The position numbers and the translations under genes are program-made. A stretch of 64,000 nt of DNA from Amaurobius ferox. Taxonomy: Eukaryota; Arthropoda; Arachnida; Araneae; Amaurobiidae. Positions 34,152 through 45,927 of this stretch are shown here, piece after piece (within the stretch, counting starts at the first letter, position 1; every line of letters starts with the position of its first letter). The notes beneath the pieces are model-generated. The model did not search any database. It had not been told where the DNA came from and saw only the letters and a program-made list of their open reading frames with translations. The stretch spans positions 86,503,015-86,567,014 of the forward strand of contig OX578144.1 in NCBI GenBank assembly GCA_951213105.1, read 5' to 3'.

Positions 34152-34460
34152 CAAACTGCGAAGACGGGGTTGTTGTTGAGACCCAGAAACGTCTGACCTA
34201 CCAGAAAGGTGTAAGGTAACAGTTTGGACGGCCGGGAAGGCCCACCCAAATTAGACAGGAACCCAGTGGGGGAGACATCCAAAGGGACCGTACCCTCCTT
34301 CCCCTACCACAAACCTCTTGGAAGGACTTACAGACTAACATGCTTAACGGGATCGTACTCCGCGTGAACACGGTGGCAGATTTGGCAGCGGAGGGAATCG
34401 AACAGGAACCTACCAAGGGCAATTCCCGCGCGCTAACCACTGGGCTACCGAGTCATAGCG
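34152..34460 (-). repeat. tRNA-derived SINE S1, complete copy
   Basis: On the minus strand it starts near 34460 with GACTCGGTAGCCCAGTGGTT (A box, 34431-34450), followed by the B box GTTCGATTCCC (34393-34403). A ~200-bp tRNA-unrelated body contains ACGCGGAGTACGATCCCGTT and CCCCCACTGGGTTCCTGTC, and a (CAA)n tail ends at about 34165. The internal A/B boxes would act as a Pol III promoter. The same family occurs at 54325-54625, 38125-38225 and 38805-39080, and as a 3' fragment at 21655-21705. Confidence 0.88.
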
Positions 34461-34461
34461 G

Positions 34462-36555
34462 AGGAGGGGTGGGGGTATTTTGATAAAAATATGAAATCGA
34501 ACATTTTATGCCAATCCTTTAGAGCAAAATATCCAATTAACACAAAAAATGCTTATAAACTATTATGCAATAATTAGTTTGACTTATGTACCTATAAAAT
34601 AAAATTGTGGGGTCAAAAGCAAAATTCATAATTTCAAAAAGACACGATCTCACTAAGATATTTTCCAAATCATTTTGGGACCATTTACAAAATAAAACTT
34701 TAGTATACTTTGCGTACGTGTTTTTACTGCAAACCAAGTTCAATTGATATTCAGATCCCAAAAATTTGTTTCATGAGTATTACCTCCAGTTTTCCTCTTG
34801 GGACCAACATGTTTTAACGGACTCCATATTTTATGCTTCTTTTCTTTAGTAATCGAACTTTCTTCGCTAAAGAGCTTATGTACAAACATATACTGTATTT
34901 TCTTGCAAATGTTTCCCACCGTGCGGAGTTCAATTCGATAAGAATTTGCAATTCCATCTCAGTATCTTAATTGTAGAGCGTCGAATATTTGTGGTTCAAT
35001 TCCCGGTTCGGGTAGCAAAGTGTTATATATATTTGCTCCCAAACGAATTTACCTTTCAGGTTAGTAAAGAGATGTTTGGTGGTGGAATCTGAATAGACCC
35101 TAGTACAATCAGTACAGAGTCGGTGGATTCTGGCATATTGGACGCTGATTTCAAATTGAGAGGCCATACAGCATGCAAACCAGGGTAAAAGTAGTAGTAT
35201 CAGGCAGCTAATCAGAGGTAATATATCAGGATTTGGGCAGTTAGATTATCAAGTTGTACACCACACTGATATTAGTTTGAGGAGAATGTAGATTGACGAT
35301 AAAAGCTTGAAATTCTGTCCCAGTAGAACGTCGGCTAGCCACTACCAAGATCTGCGGTTTCATCTTCAGTTGGGCCATCACGGCTCTTTTCAAATACTTT
35401 GAAAGTGTTGTAATATACCTATTCTTACGATTTAAAATTATTAACTCGAATCTGGGCAATTGATGATGTTTTATTCAGTACATTCCTATTTTTAAGAATA
35501 CTCTTTAAAAGCAGATTCTGTGCATATCAACTTGCAGTTTCATGGTCGTACAATCAGAGGTCAATTTGCTAGAGATTTGATAGCGGCTATGTCGCAGAAC
35601 TGAATTCATCAGCCTCTGGATTGGTAAAATTCTGGCACGTAACAAGTTTTCTTGTTGCTATTACAAGTATCGAATTTCCTACAGTGGTGCTAAAAAATTG
35701 CACCACATTGAAAAATCCAGTATATATTTCTCTCGCAGCAAACTCGAATGTTGCCGGATATATTTTCTGTTTTGTCTCTTATATGAAATTTTCAAGTGTG
35801 ATCGCTTGCTATCCGTTATAATAGAACAGTAGACATTACTCCAGGTCACCTGGAAAATTTGACACATGTTTTTCAATTATGAAAACGAATTATTATTAAA
35901 TACTATTGTGTACCACTGAAAAGTCAGGGAAAAACTTTCATATGCTGTTTCCCTTGTATACACGAAGTTATAATACCTAGTTAGAATACCTATTACTGTA
36001 CTTTGATGGTTGCATCCCAAGGCGCCAACGAGTACTTACTAAAGTAGGTGGCGCTGAATTCACCTCAAAAATATTCATATTCTCCCAGGGAGAAGGTATT
36101 AATTCCCAATCCTATTGACTACAGGATTACAATATCCACCCAAGAGGAGATTTCTCCCCACTTGAAAGAGAGTTATCTAACTGGGCTCTGGGGATTTACC
36201 TCCCATTGGAAATTTTATTGTTTTATGTAATGGAATAAGAATATCACATATTTTCCTTTATTAATAAATATTTAAAAAAAATAATGTCAGATAAATATAT
36301 TTAATGATTTTTAATATTCACCAAATTCTTGGAAATATGGAAGTGATGAAATTTTTTGACCACCACTCTACGGTAACGAGCTGATTATAAATGTAGCATA
36401 CGTTTATGGATTCTGTTATTGGCAATAGGAGCTAGATTCACATCATTTCTGATTCTGTAGAGACGTAATAAGTCACTTTTGAGACACGAATTGTTACTAT
36501 AGACTTTTGAGTTTTAAAAATGTTATTATCATATGCAAATAAAAGTAGCCACAAC
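34462..36555. other. no gene; one tRNA-like remnant
   Basis: At 34955-35020 a tRNA-like phrase (AGTATCTTAATTGTAGAGCG, then GTGGTTCAATTCCCGGTTCG) looks like a SINE head of the kind seen at 12296. A small hairpin of CTCCCAGGGAG type lies at 36083-36093. No coding exon is recognised. Confidence 0.4.
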
Positions 36556-36559
36556 ATTG

Positions 36560-36800
36560 CTTTGACGAGTGCAAGCTTGCTATTATTAATAGAAAATCCG
36601 AATCAGATAGAAAAGGAAACGAAATGGAATAATCGGTTAAACAGCACTTATTAAATTTCCCAGGAGATATCGTACTTACATGTAAAGGATACTTACTTGA
36701 AAGAAAATACATTAGCTCACAAATCTAGAAGGAGACTCTATAATGCAAGCGTCAATAGAATTACGATAAATGCGTGTGATGTGGATTCGTGACTGGAATG
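36560..36800 (+). repeat. dispersed repeat R3, copy 1
   Basis: AGCACTTATTAAATTTCCCA (36643-36662) and the following GTACTTACATGTAAAGGATAC and TAGAAGGAGACTCTATAATG segments recur at 40975-41180 and 44270-44430. The latter copy also shares GGAATTACGATAAAT and TGTGATGTG. Boundaries are approximate; no coding sequence. Confidence 0.65.
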
Positions 36801-37269
36801 CAATGAATCTATTAGACGCGATTCAGTTAAAAAATATATAGTTTATGCTACGTAGAAAGGAATATATAGTGAAATGACAAATGTGTTAGATAGAAGTTAT
36901 TTTTCTATATTATTATTTTCACATTCATATAAAGTAGTATATTTTTCAAACATATACATATAGAAGTGCTGGGGAAAATAGCATTTTAATATTTTATAAT
37001 GAAAAGTTAAATACTGTGAAGTTTTTATCAACCATTCAACCAATAGTCAACTTGATGTATTATGATTCGCCTCCAGTGGAGCTGCTTATGTTGAGTAATG
37101 AAAACAAGCATTTACACAAAAAACAAAATTTTGTATTTACTTGTTTCAAATGTATCGAACATGTTTTTCTCTTTTCCGATACTCGATACTTTCCAATTCG
37201 AATTTTTAACTTGTTGATAAAATCAAAAGAATGGAATTGTTCTGTGTGCATTTATAGAGATCTCTAAGT

Positions 37270-38120
37270 AAATATATATTTATTCTTTCTTGGAAAGTTA
37301 GTACATTTCAAAATCAAAATTAGTCAATTTCTAATGGCAATAAATAATTAGTAAATATATATAAAAATATAATACTATAATTTAATAAAATACTTTTAAA
37401 GGCACGTTTGATATAATTTCATTGCTTACCTAGCTTGGTAATTAACAATAAAAATATAACATTAAAAATTAATGTAAGAAAGATTTAACGGAAAATAAAC
37501 ACCACGTTGCAAACATATCATGTTTTACAGAGTCATCTACGTCGATTCAATATTGGTAAACACAATTTAGATTTGTTGTATTTTATATTATGGATAAATA
37601 ATATCTAGCATCTAGAATATTGCATCTGCATGAAATTTCATTAAGTATCTTGTATCAAATATCAGCAATACCCTTGAAAAGTATCTTGTACATTTAGCTT
37701 CTTCTAAAAGTTTGTAGTATATTGTGTCTAGATACAGTTTCATAAATTATCTTTCATCGAGTATCGGCAATACTTTTAAAAAGTATCTTCAGACCGGACA
37801 CATAGTATTCAAGCTTGTAATATTCGCGTACATTTTCTAAAATTCTAAAACAACTGTCTTTCTCAACTAAAGCAACGCTTTCTTTCGTATGGCGTTGAAT
37901 TACTCAATAGGTTATATATAGGTGATCAGAAAAACAGAGGCACTGAAATTGAAAAAAAAATACAAATTGTATGGATTAAGAAAACCCCTTAAAAACAATT
38001 TATTTTAAAGTTTTTAAATTTAATATATATATTCACGATAGGTATTTACATTATTTAAATATTATATTTTCGAAAACAAAAAGTAACATATTTTTAAAAT
38101 AATATTTCCAGTGAAACGAA
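37270..38120. other. AT-rich DNA, short ~115-bp duplication
   Basis: Two diverged units around 37640-37700 and 37750-37800 share ATCAGCAATAC..TTGAAAAGTATCTT. No gene is seen. Confidence 0.45.
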
Positions 38121-38124
38121 ACGA

Positions 38125-38225
38125 AATTCAAGCTATCTTGTAAAGGTCTTTCAGTCTAAGCCGGGAATCGAACTGTTCAGCACTTACTCTAACCATTGTG
38201 AAAATATTTCAACGTCTTCCTATGA
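38125..38225 (-). repeat. SINE S1 fragment
   Basis: Minus-strand CAGTTCGATTCCCGGCTTAG (about 38157-38176) is a B box, with a weak A-box-like region beyond it. It matches the SINE at 34152-34460 in type. The 3' body is mostly missing. Confidence 0.55.
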
Positions 38226-38804
38226 TTACGGAAGTTCGCTTTGTATTTCCATTGTGAATGACTGCAGCTTATATGGCATCTACGGCTTTAATCAACAAGC
38301 CTAAATGCTGGAATTAAGAAAACGTCGAGGAGATCCAATCAGCGGACATAATTTACTTGTTAAGAATCAGTTTATTGTGAATTACACTTCATCACCACAC
38401 TCAATTCCAAGTTAAATTGAAAATAAATACGAATTTTAAAATTATTGATTGAAGATGTTAGTGAAAATAATATGTTTGTTTAAATAAATAATTATACAAG
38501 AAAAAACAAAAGTGCCTTCAATAAGTAGTCTATAATCAATGCTTATCTTTTAGGAGTTATGTATATGTTGGTGTCAGACTGCAGAATAGGTGGGTTATGT
38601 GTTAGATGCATGGTAATACACACACTATTGCGATCTGGAACCTGAATTAATTATTTAATTTAATATAATTAAATATGTAAACATACGAATATTTCACCAT
38701 ACTTCACATCTAAGTGTACTCTATAATCTCCACTTCCTTCCCATAAATACTATACATACTATTGGTCAAATTGGCGGACTACTGTCGATCTGAACGACCA
38801 ACTT

Positions 38805-39080
38805 ATTATTTATTTATTTATTTATATATCCAAGCTAGTAACCTGTGCGATCGTGATGTTGAAATTGACACCGTAATTCCCAGGATCTACAAAAAAAATC
38901 CGTCACAGAATCTTTTATGACCCCCGCCAATAGTGCATCTAACCTGTAGGGTTAATTCATTCGGACACCATTGTAAAGGACTTACTATCCAGCCAGAAAT
39001 CGAACTGCCGATCTTGAACAACTGTACAACCAATATTCTAACTATTTCACTGCTCGGACGAGAACCCATCTTCTTCTAGG
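38805..39080 (-). repeat. SINE S1-like copy, diverged
   Basis: On the minus strand: GTTCTCGTCCGAGCAGTGAA, then GGCAGTTCGATTTCTGGCTG (B box, about 38991-39010), TAGTAAGTCCTTTACAATGG and a body leading to an AT-rich tail with a (TTTA)n tract at 38805-38824. The boxes and AAGTCCTT segment match the S1 family, but divergence is high. Confidence 0.6.
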
Positions 39081-39084
39081 GATC

Positions 39085-39830
39085 CGATAATATTTCCCCT
39101 TCATTTTGGCATGGCCTTTTAATGGCATAGTCTTTCCTTACAATCTTCCTTACCTTTTTAATTCGTAAGGGCAGGATAATTAGTTCGGGAGTGTGAATGT
39201 TCTTTAGATCAAATCATTGCACGTCCTTACGTAGAAAACAAGTACATGAAAATTATGTTTGACAATTTGAGGCAAAAAAATTGCAAAATAGTGACGCAAT
39301 TACCGACTTGTCTTAGGTGTGGTCACGTTTCTTGTCGGCCCTGAATAAGAAGTCTGTTATTTGCCTCTGCAGTTGGTAGATTAGCTTATTTTTGTATTTA
39401 ATGAAGTTATAAAATGACATTATAAACAGCAAATAATACTCATTTCTATTTACTGCGTTTAATTGAAGTAGTTTTCAAAGTATTATTTAATGGTTCCACA
39501 AGGGCATCCTGTACCTACGTCATATTGATGGCCAGGCTTTTCCGCCAACCTTATGTTGCAAAAGAAGGACCCGCGAAGTGATGATTGTACTCGAGCAGGT
39601 GCAAGTAAAATGTTTGTCTCAGAGTATTGGTAAAATAATGTTCCCAGACACATATTGAGATGCATATTATTTGCATATAAATAAATTTGCATATAAATAA
39701 ATTTGCATATTGAGATGCATATAAATTTGTATATTAAACCATATCCCAAATATAACATTTCGTTTAGTAATCAGATTTATTATATTAGCTTTCTTTGCAA
39801 ATACAAGCTTTTCTTACCGTTTATATGGGC
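39085..39830. other. AT-rich DNA without recognisable gene
   Basis: A short array of GCATATAAATAAATTT units lies at 39670-39725. Nothing coding is recognised. Confidence 0.5.
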
Positions 39831-39834
39831 GACT

Positions 39835-40321
39835 CATTGGATGTGAGTACATTTATTGCTATTGGGATAGCAGTTACCAAGACGCCCAGTTGATCAGCTG
39901 CTATGTTTTCTATATGATTTAAATATAAATCATTATTTTTGCAACAGCAAAAAATAAATATGAAACAACATCTATAAAATAGAACTAAAATAAATTGTTC
40001 TAAATTATATAAATTAGTAGCAACAATTACAAAAATATGCATTAGTGCAAATGATGCAAATTAAACGAAACATATTGGATGCGAGTACATTTATTGCTAT
40101 TGGAAAAGCAGCTGTGATTCCGATATATGGAGCAAGTACTATGTTTCTCTATATGATTTAAATGCAAATCAATATTTTCGCAATATACACAAATATTATA
40201 AAGCAACATCTATAGCACTGAACTAAAATAAAGAGATATAAATTACATAACGTAATTGGTAACAACAATTACAAAAAAATTCATTCTGTAATGCAAATGA
40301 TGGAAATTAAACAAAACATCT
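39835..40321 (+). repeat. ~240-bp tandem duplication
   Basis: ATTGGATGTGAGTACATTTATTGCTATTGG begins the unit at about 39837 and again, with GCGAG, at 40074. The two units align to the end (ATGCAAATGATG-AAATTAAAC-AAACAT) with about 15 per cent visible differences and small indels. Non-coding. Confidence 0.85.
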
Positions 40322-40974
40322 AAATATTTCTGAAAGAATAACTATTAAATTAAATAAGACATGATTGATTGGCATGATTGATTATTCCATATTTTAAATC
40401 CTTTTAATCAACAAAACTATTTACAAACTCTATTTCAGAGCAGTTATCTAGTGAATTCCTGCATACAAAAATTTTATTTGTTGTTTTTAGTTATCGCCAG
40501 CTGTACCCCTTAGCAACGACTGCATAAATACGCTAATTCATTTCTGTTACCATTCATATTCGCAAAACATTTAAACATCTAACATTTAAATGTTTCTGTT
40601 GCAATTTCGATATTCCAAATACATTAAACTTTTAAAGATTAAATGAACGTTTTAACAAAGCATTAAATTAACAAAGTATTCAGTCGCAGTTTTCTCTTAA
40701 GATGACATATCTATAGCTAAGACAATTTCATTTATCTCATATATTAACCTACTTGTAGTTTTCACAATGAAGTCCCTATCCCTAAGAAAAGTTGGTCTAA
40801 ACTTAGATATTGATTAAGATAAAAACAGTGAAAAAACATGTGAGTAAAGTAAAAAAAAACATGTTCTATTTCCCTGTACAAAGATAATGGCACATCGTTT
40901 CCGATTACGAGTGTTATTTACAGAATTTTCTTGCAGAAAGTAAAAGCAAAATATTTTCGATACTGCCTTTTCGA

Positions 40975-41180
40975 GAGAAATGCTTGCTATTATTAGCCGA
41001 ATACCCGATTTGAAAAATAATAAAGGAATAAAAAACACTACAGAGTAGCACTTATTAAATTTCCCAGGAGCGTTCGTACTTACATAAAGGATGCTTACTT
41101 GAAAGGAAATCTAGAGACTCTATAATGTAGTGCGGAACTCTAGAGACTCTATAATGCAGGATTAAGAAGGAATCATTATA
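40975..41180 (+). repeat. dispersed repeat R3, copy 2
   Basis: Contains AGCACTTATTAAATTTCCCA (41047-41066), GGAG, TCGTACTTACATAAAGGATG and AATCTAGAGACTCTATAATG, the last given twice. Similar to the copies at 36560 and 44270. Confidence 0.65.
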
Positions 41181-41672
41181 AATTGATCTGGGATGGGCAG
41201 TGACTTTATTATAATGAATCGATTAAAGCACGAGGTTATATCAGAAAGGGATGTATTGAATTTTACATCAAAGTCTGAAAATTGAAAGGTTTACAAATAG
41301 GTATTACAAAGCTGTTTATAAGGGTGACATTTTAAATAGGATATTTTGCATCTCTTGTTGTGAAATAATGAAAATAAATCAATGTAGTATCTCAAGATAA
41401 TTCACATATGTATCCATAGTTCTTAATCCATAGTTCTCTTCGCTAGCTATTTCTTTAAATATATCACAATTGTCGACACTACTTCATGTTTAGCATTAAC
41501 TTACCCTATATTTGAGAGCTGCATCATGTTCTTTTGCGTCATTTTGCAATTTGCAAAAATGTGCAAGTTTGTTTCCTCAGGAATGAAAATCTACAATGAA
41601 CGATTGGTCAATGAATTGATTCATTATATTTTAATTTCATTCCAGAAAAAAATATTTTAATACTTTTACTCG

Positions 41673-41675
<3 letters not shown>

Positions 41676-41762
<87 letters not shown>

Positions 41763-41808
41763 GTGTGTGCGTGTGTGTGTGTGTGTGTATGCGGGCGAGT
41801 GAGTGAGG
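41676..41808 (+). repeat. compound microsatellite (AT)n(ATGT)n(GT)n
   Basis: A long AT run (about 41677-41740) passes into ATGT units and then GT units, ending GCGAGTGAGTGAGGGA. The overlapping frames rich in Ile-Tyr or His-Thr are translations of the microsatellite. Confidence 0.97.
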
Positions 41809-42358
41809 GACGATGTGGTCTATCAGAATTATCAATCATTATATTACCAAGTTTGATTCCTGCCTTTGTCCAAACTGTCGCGGTGTCCATTCGGAGTACG
41901 GTCACGTTAAGTATGTAGGTCCATAAGTCCTTCCGAGTAAATAATTGTAATAAAGTAATTATAAGTAACTTAAGTAATGAGTAATTTAAGTAATAAGTAA
42001 TTGTAATAAAGTAATTGTAAGTAATTTAAAATATGTAAAAATACATATAATACAAACATATAATACCTTTATCTTTTTATTCAGTATTTTTATGGATTTT
42101 TATGGGCAAATGTAAGAAAAGGACCAATTCTAATTTCTAAAATCTAATCACCGCTATGGTAACCGCAACTAATAATATTACTACCAGATTTATAAAAGTT
42201 TAATAGAAAAGTTTTGAGATAGAGTAGATGCATATATTGCACAGAGAGATACACACAATGACCTGACGGTAAAAGTGGCAAATTCGTTTTTTAGACCAGC
42301 AGTGACCTAAAAATTCGTTGAGAGCTCAAATTTCAATTTTTTATTATTTTATTCCCCT

Positions 42359-42441
42359 ACTTTCTCTGTACCTAACCGTGTATTGTAAGGAAAGATAACG
42401 TGTCTATTTATACTATAGTATACGAAGTATAGAGAAAGTAT
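42359..42441. repeat. two adjacent R2-type hairpin ends, tail to tail
   Basis: ACTTTCTCTGTACC..GTAAGGAAAG (42359-42395) looks like a plus-orientation R2 3' hairpin. TATACGAAGTATAGAGAAAGT (ending 42439) looks like the start of a minus-orientation copy of a third R2 subfamily. Bodies would extend to the left (from about 42230) and the right, but I cannot delimit them. Confidence 0.45.
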
Positions 42442-42989
42442 TGTTTTTCCCCAAAAAATTCAATTCTGAAATTATAATGACAATATATGTTTTAGTACCT
42501 CCTGAACATGAGTTGACTTTTTTTAGAGAAATATCCACCAGTATGTCTGCATATGGTCGATTTCTTGCGTACGCGATAGCTGCTATAAATACTACTGGAT
42601 TTTCACGAAATTTTATTTTCAACATTGTTAATGAAAAATCCAAAACTGAATATTTTTTTTTTTCAAATTTGAGTGAAAATTTCGAAATTTTATATTTCCT
42701 TAACATAGTAGAATATGACAAAATTTGACATAATCAGGAATAAACTCAGTGATAGCGAAATTTAATAGTTTCAATCATTGTTCTTAAAAATAGCCGCGAT
42801 ACAATTTATGCTTTCATGACGTCATTACCCCCCTCTTGAGGGGTGGAGGGAATTTACTCTCTAGGGTTACATTGTCAGCTTTTCACAAGGCCTTTAGAAA
42901 TAAGGGTTGCATGCGATAATTGCGATAATTTGGACCGACACATATTTTCAAAATTTTTCTTGTAAAATTTGCAAAAAAAAAAAGTATCA

Positions 42990-43400
42990 CAACCCTAGTA
43001 GCAGTCCAATATTGGCAGCATATATTAGAAATATTGGACCAATATGAGGAAGTGGAGATTTTGACGGAATTGGCTCAATATTGGCTTAAAATATTGGGAC
43101 AATATTCAGTCAATATTGGCGTTTCATTGGAAATATTTCCAATATAACGCCAATATTGGCGTAATATTATAATACAAATATTTAGCCAATATTGGAGGAC
43201 ATTGTTACCCCAATATGTGCCCGATATTGGGATTTCTTTGGAAATATATAGCCAATATTGGAGGCCAATATTAGTGCTAGATATTGGGCTTACTTTGGAA
43301 ATAGTTAGCCAATATTTGAGGCCAATGTTACCTCAATATGTGGTCGATATTGGGATTATTTTAGAAATATTTATAATGAAATTCAAAGATATAAAATATT
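42990..43400 (+). repeat. CCAATATTGG palindrome-rich tandem array (~65-bp unit)
   Basis: Units of the type AGCCAATATTGGAGGCCAAT, GTTACCCCAATATGTG, CGATATTGGG, ATTTCTTTGGAAATAT recur about four to five times with decay towards the left. Each unit holds one or more copies of the 10-bp palindrome CCAATATTGG or a near variant. The 79-codon frame at 43202-43441 shows the same period as a ~20-residue repeat (LPQYVPDIGISLEI..) and is a consequence of it. Function unknown. Confidence 0.85.
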
Positions 43401-43495
43401 GGTCCAACATTACATGCGAATATAGAAGCTATAACAAGTAAATTCTGACATAAGTAAATCGAGTAGAACCAGACTCAGACTACTATCTATATAAG

Positions 43496-44101
43496 TCTGA
43501 TGTGGGCAGCACATGACTTTCCCTGCAGACTTATATCCACGTTCTGTTTATTTTAATTAAATTTAATTCACTTTTAATTCAATTTTCTTTCTCATTTGAT
43601 AACTGGACTTATTTTTAAAGGTGACGTAGAAAAAATATGAAAAAACTAAAATATCTCGAGATAGACTAGTCCTAATGTAATGGGTTTGGTCTTATTCTTT
43701 TCTTCGTTAAAAATTAAGTATAAAACACGCATTTAATGGATAAATTTCAACATACGTATTTTTTATTTTAGATTTTGTCGATTTTTGCAGGTCATTTTGC
43801 ACAAAAAAGCAGGTTATTTTTTTTGGAATCGTACCAAAGTCCAATCAGCACTAGGATGACCCAAAAGTGACTTATCTACCGAATTTTGTGAAATTCGGTC
43901 AATTAGTTTTTCAGCTAGAGTGGATACAATATCTGAACAGACAGACAGACAGACACACAGACACACACAGACGCCATGCTAAAAATAATTTTTTCGTATT
44001 CTAGAGGTCTCGAAACGTGCAGATTCGTCGAAAACTCGAGTTGCGATTTTCGGTTGTTTCCAATACTTTCCCTATACATTACCATGTATTGCAGGGAAAG
44101 T
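43496..44101 (+). repeat. R2 family copy d, second subfamily
   Basis: The 5' end is TCTGATGTGGGCAGCACATG then ACTTTCCCTGCAG. The 3' hairpin (44065-44101) is ACTTTCCCTATAC..GTATTGCAGGGAAAGT. Compared with the main subfamily (ACTTTCCTTATATA / TATATAAGGAAAGT), the 5' motif and the 3' hairpin arm have both changed to the CCCTGCA form. The body (606 bp) is shorter and contains an (ACAGACAG)n tract at 43936-43972. Confidence 0.85.
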
Positions 44102-44269
44102 AAAAAAAAAAATAAAAAAAAAAACACTGTATTTGGTAGGAGAGGTAATTACAAGATTTCGTTACAAGACGAAAATACAAAAACGGTGCATTATTTTTTT
44201 AGAAGTGTATTCTTATATTATTAACAGAACCACCGTCTTAGCAAAAGGGAAGAAAAAAAAACATCGCGC

Positions 44270-44430
44270 TAGAACAGCACTTATTAAATTTCCCCAGAGA
44301 TTCCGAACTTACACAACACAAAGGATACATTAATAAAAAAAACATCTGCTCAGGAAATCTAGAAGACTCGACTAAGTAAAGATTCAATGGAATTACGATA
44401 AATACATGTGATGTGTGTCCGTGACAAGAA
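44270..44430 (+). repeat. dispersed repeat R3, copy 3
   Basis: AGCACTTATTAAATTTCCCC, then GGATACATTAATAAAAAA, GAAATCTAGAAGACTCGACT and GGAATTACGATAAATACATG, as in the copy at 36560. It starts soon after the R2 copy ending at 44101. Confidence 0.65.
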
Positions 44431-44768
44431 TGTTATGTATCTACTTAAGCACGTTGCCGGTATGGGGAGTATTGGTTTTCAATTAATGATTATAAAACAC
44501 TCAAACCTAATAGAGAATGATTCAACGTTCCAAAAAAGTGATGTCATTATCTTTTATGTTCCGCATAAGAATTTCATCAAAAAATTGTGACTCGTGGGAG
44601 AGATTTTACTGTAAATGGTAGCTACAGCCTGCAGTTAAAAGATTTAATGTGGTGATGACTTTTGCTACATAATACAATGATAAAACCAAGGACAAAACGT
44701 TTTTAAAAAAAAAACGAAAGGTCTTTTATTTAACATCCTAAAAGACGTACAAAATATTGCTAAAAACT

Positions 44769-44812
44769 GCCAGAGCGCTTTCGGACGTATATACGTCCTT
44801 CATAAATGGATA
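44769..44812 (-). ncRNA. decayed hammerhead motif, left arm
   Basis: On the minus strand the core reads TTTATGA instead of CTGANGA (C3 and G5 lost), and stem I reads TCCA opposite TGGC. Stem II is a perfect palindrome (GGACGTATATACGTCC), and GAAA, GCGC and UC are kept. Inactive by the known core requirements. Confidence 0.65.
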
Positions 44813-45099
44813 CATGAGCGGTAAAAGCATAGAATGTATATATATAGAGAGACCATTTTAAAACAAATTTGCATAAAATATAAATGGTAAATGGACTTGC
44901 TAAAATAATACAAGAAACATACACTGAAATTACAAAATAAGTTTAAACGCTTACGAATGTAAAAATATTACAAGAAAAGAAATAATACAAATTTTAAAAA
45001 AACGTCAAGCATGATATTCCTGAGAATGACGTCACAAATAACTTTTAAGAGATTTGAATTGCATAGATTCGAGAATGAGTCGCCAAGCATCCTAGGATT

Positions 45100-45564
45100 T
45101 TCCGTCCTTTTATTAATTTCTGCCATGAATTTGGTTTCAAACCCGTTCACTCTAATATTACCACTTTATTTAATCGTATTCGATCCAATAAACTTGGAAA
45201 TTTTTATGACTTTAAAAGCTTTGCTGGGGTGTATGTCGTTCCCCTGTTATCCCCTGCTGGTGACTATAAACTTTACATTGGTAGTACAAAACGTACTGTT
45301 GGCATCCGTTTAGCAGAACATGCTCGCGATGTCAAATCTGGTAAACTTTCTACGGCTCTTGCTCAATATGTGGCTAATGATAAATTTCTTCCCTTTTTTG
45401 AAAAAACTTTCCTTTTGGTTCACTGTAACAATCCACGTAGTATTCTTCTTTATGAATCCCTGTTTATTTACATTTTCCGTGAATTTATTTGTAACTTTGA
45501 TCCTGTTCAAATTTTAAGTTTTGCTTGGCGACTCATTCTCGACTATGCAATTCAAATGTCTTAA
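45100..45564 (+). CDS. RT-EN linker and GIY-YIG endonuclease of Penelope-like element
   Basis: The frame is open from 45100: 'NFCHEFGFKPVHSNITTLF' and 'NKLGNFYDFKSFAGVYVVPL' lead into the GIY-YIG domain ('DYKLYIGSTKRTVGIRLAEH', 'CNNPRSILLYESLFIYIF', 'CNFDPVQILSFAWRLILD'). GVY, YIG, the Arg in GIRLAEH, its His and the Glu of YES are all present. The stop at 45562-45564 is followed by the 3' UTR and hammerhead. It has about 35 residues more upstream sequence than the copy at 33012 but still no RT core. The start is a truncation point, so no start codon is claimed. The codons are undamaged, suggesting recent insertion. Confidence 0.85.
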   Translation, partial: FRPFINFCHEFGFKPVHSNITTLFNRIRSNKLGNFYDFKSFAGVYVVPLLSPAGDYKLYIGSTKRTVGIRLAEHARDVKSGKLSTALAQYVANDKFLPFFEKTFLLVHCNNPRSILLYESLFIYIFREFICNFDPVQILSFAWRLILDYAIQMS

Positions 45565-45802
45565 AAGTTATTTGTGACGTCATTCTCAGGAATATCATGC
45601 TTGACGATTTTCTAAAATTTGTATTAGTTCTTTTCTTGTAACATTTTAAAATTCGTAAGCGTTTAAACTTATTTTGTAATTTCAGTATATATTTCTTGTA
45701 TTATTTTAGCAAGTTCATTTACCATTTATATTTTATGAAAATTTGTTTTAAAATGGTCTCTCTCTATATATATAAGCATTTCACGCTTTTACCACTCATG
45801 TA

Positions 45803-45844
45803 GCCACTGAGGAAGGTCGTATATACGTCCGAAAGCGCTCTGGC
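45803..45844 (+). ncRNA. hammerhead ribozyme motif, right arm, intact core
   Basis: GCCA (45803-45806) pairs with TGGC (45841-45844). CTGAGGA at 45807-45813 satisfies CUGANGA (position 7 may be any base). Stem II is GGTCGTAT/ATACGTCC with one mismatch, then GAAA (45831-45834), palindromic GCGC and UC before the cleavage site. It lies on the sense strand, 3' of the endonuclease frame, in the same place as in the other element. Confidence 0.75.
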
Positions 45845-45927
45845 AGTTTTTAACAATATTTTGTACGTCTTTTAGGATGTTAAATAAAATACCTTTCGTT
45901 TTTTTTTTAAAACGTTTTGTCCTTGAT

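Noticed and set aside
41608..41905. His-Thr and Ile-Tyr rich frames
   Set aside because: Pure translation of the (AT)/(GT) microsatellite.
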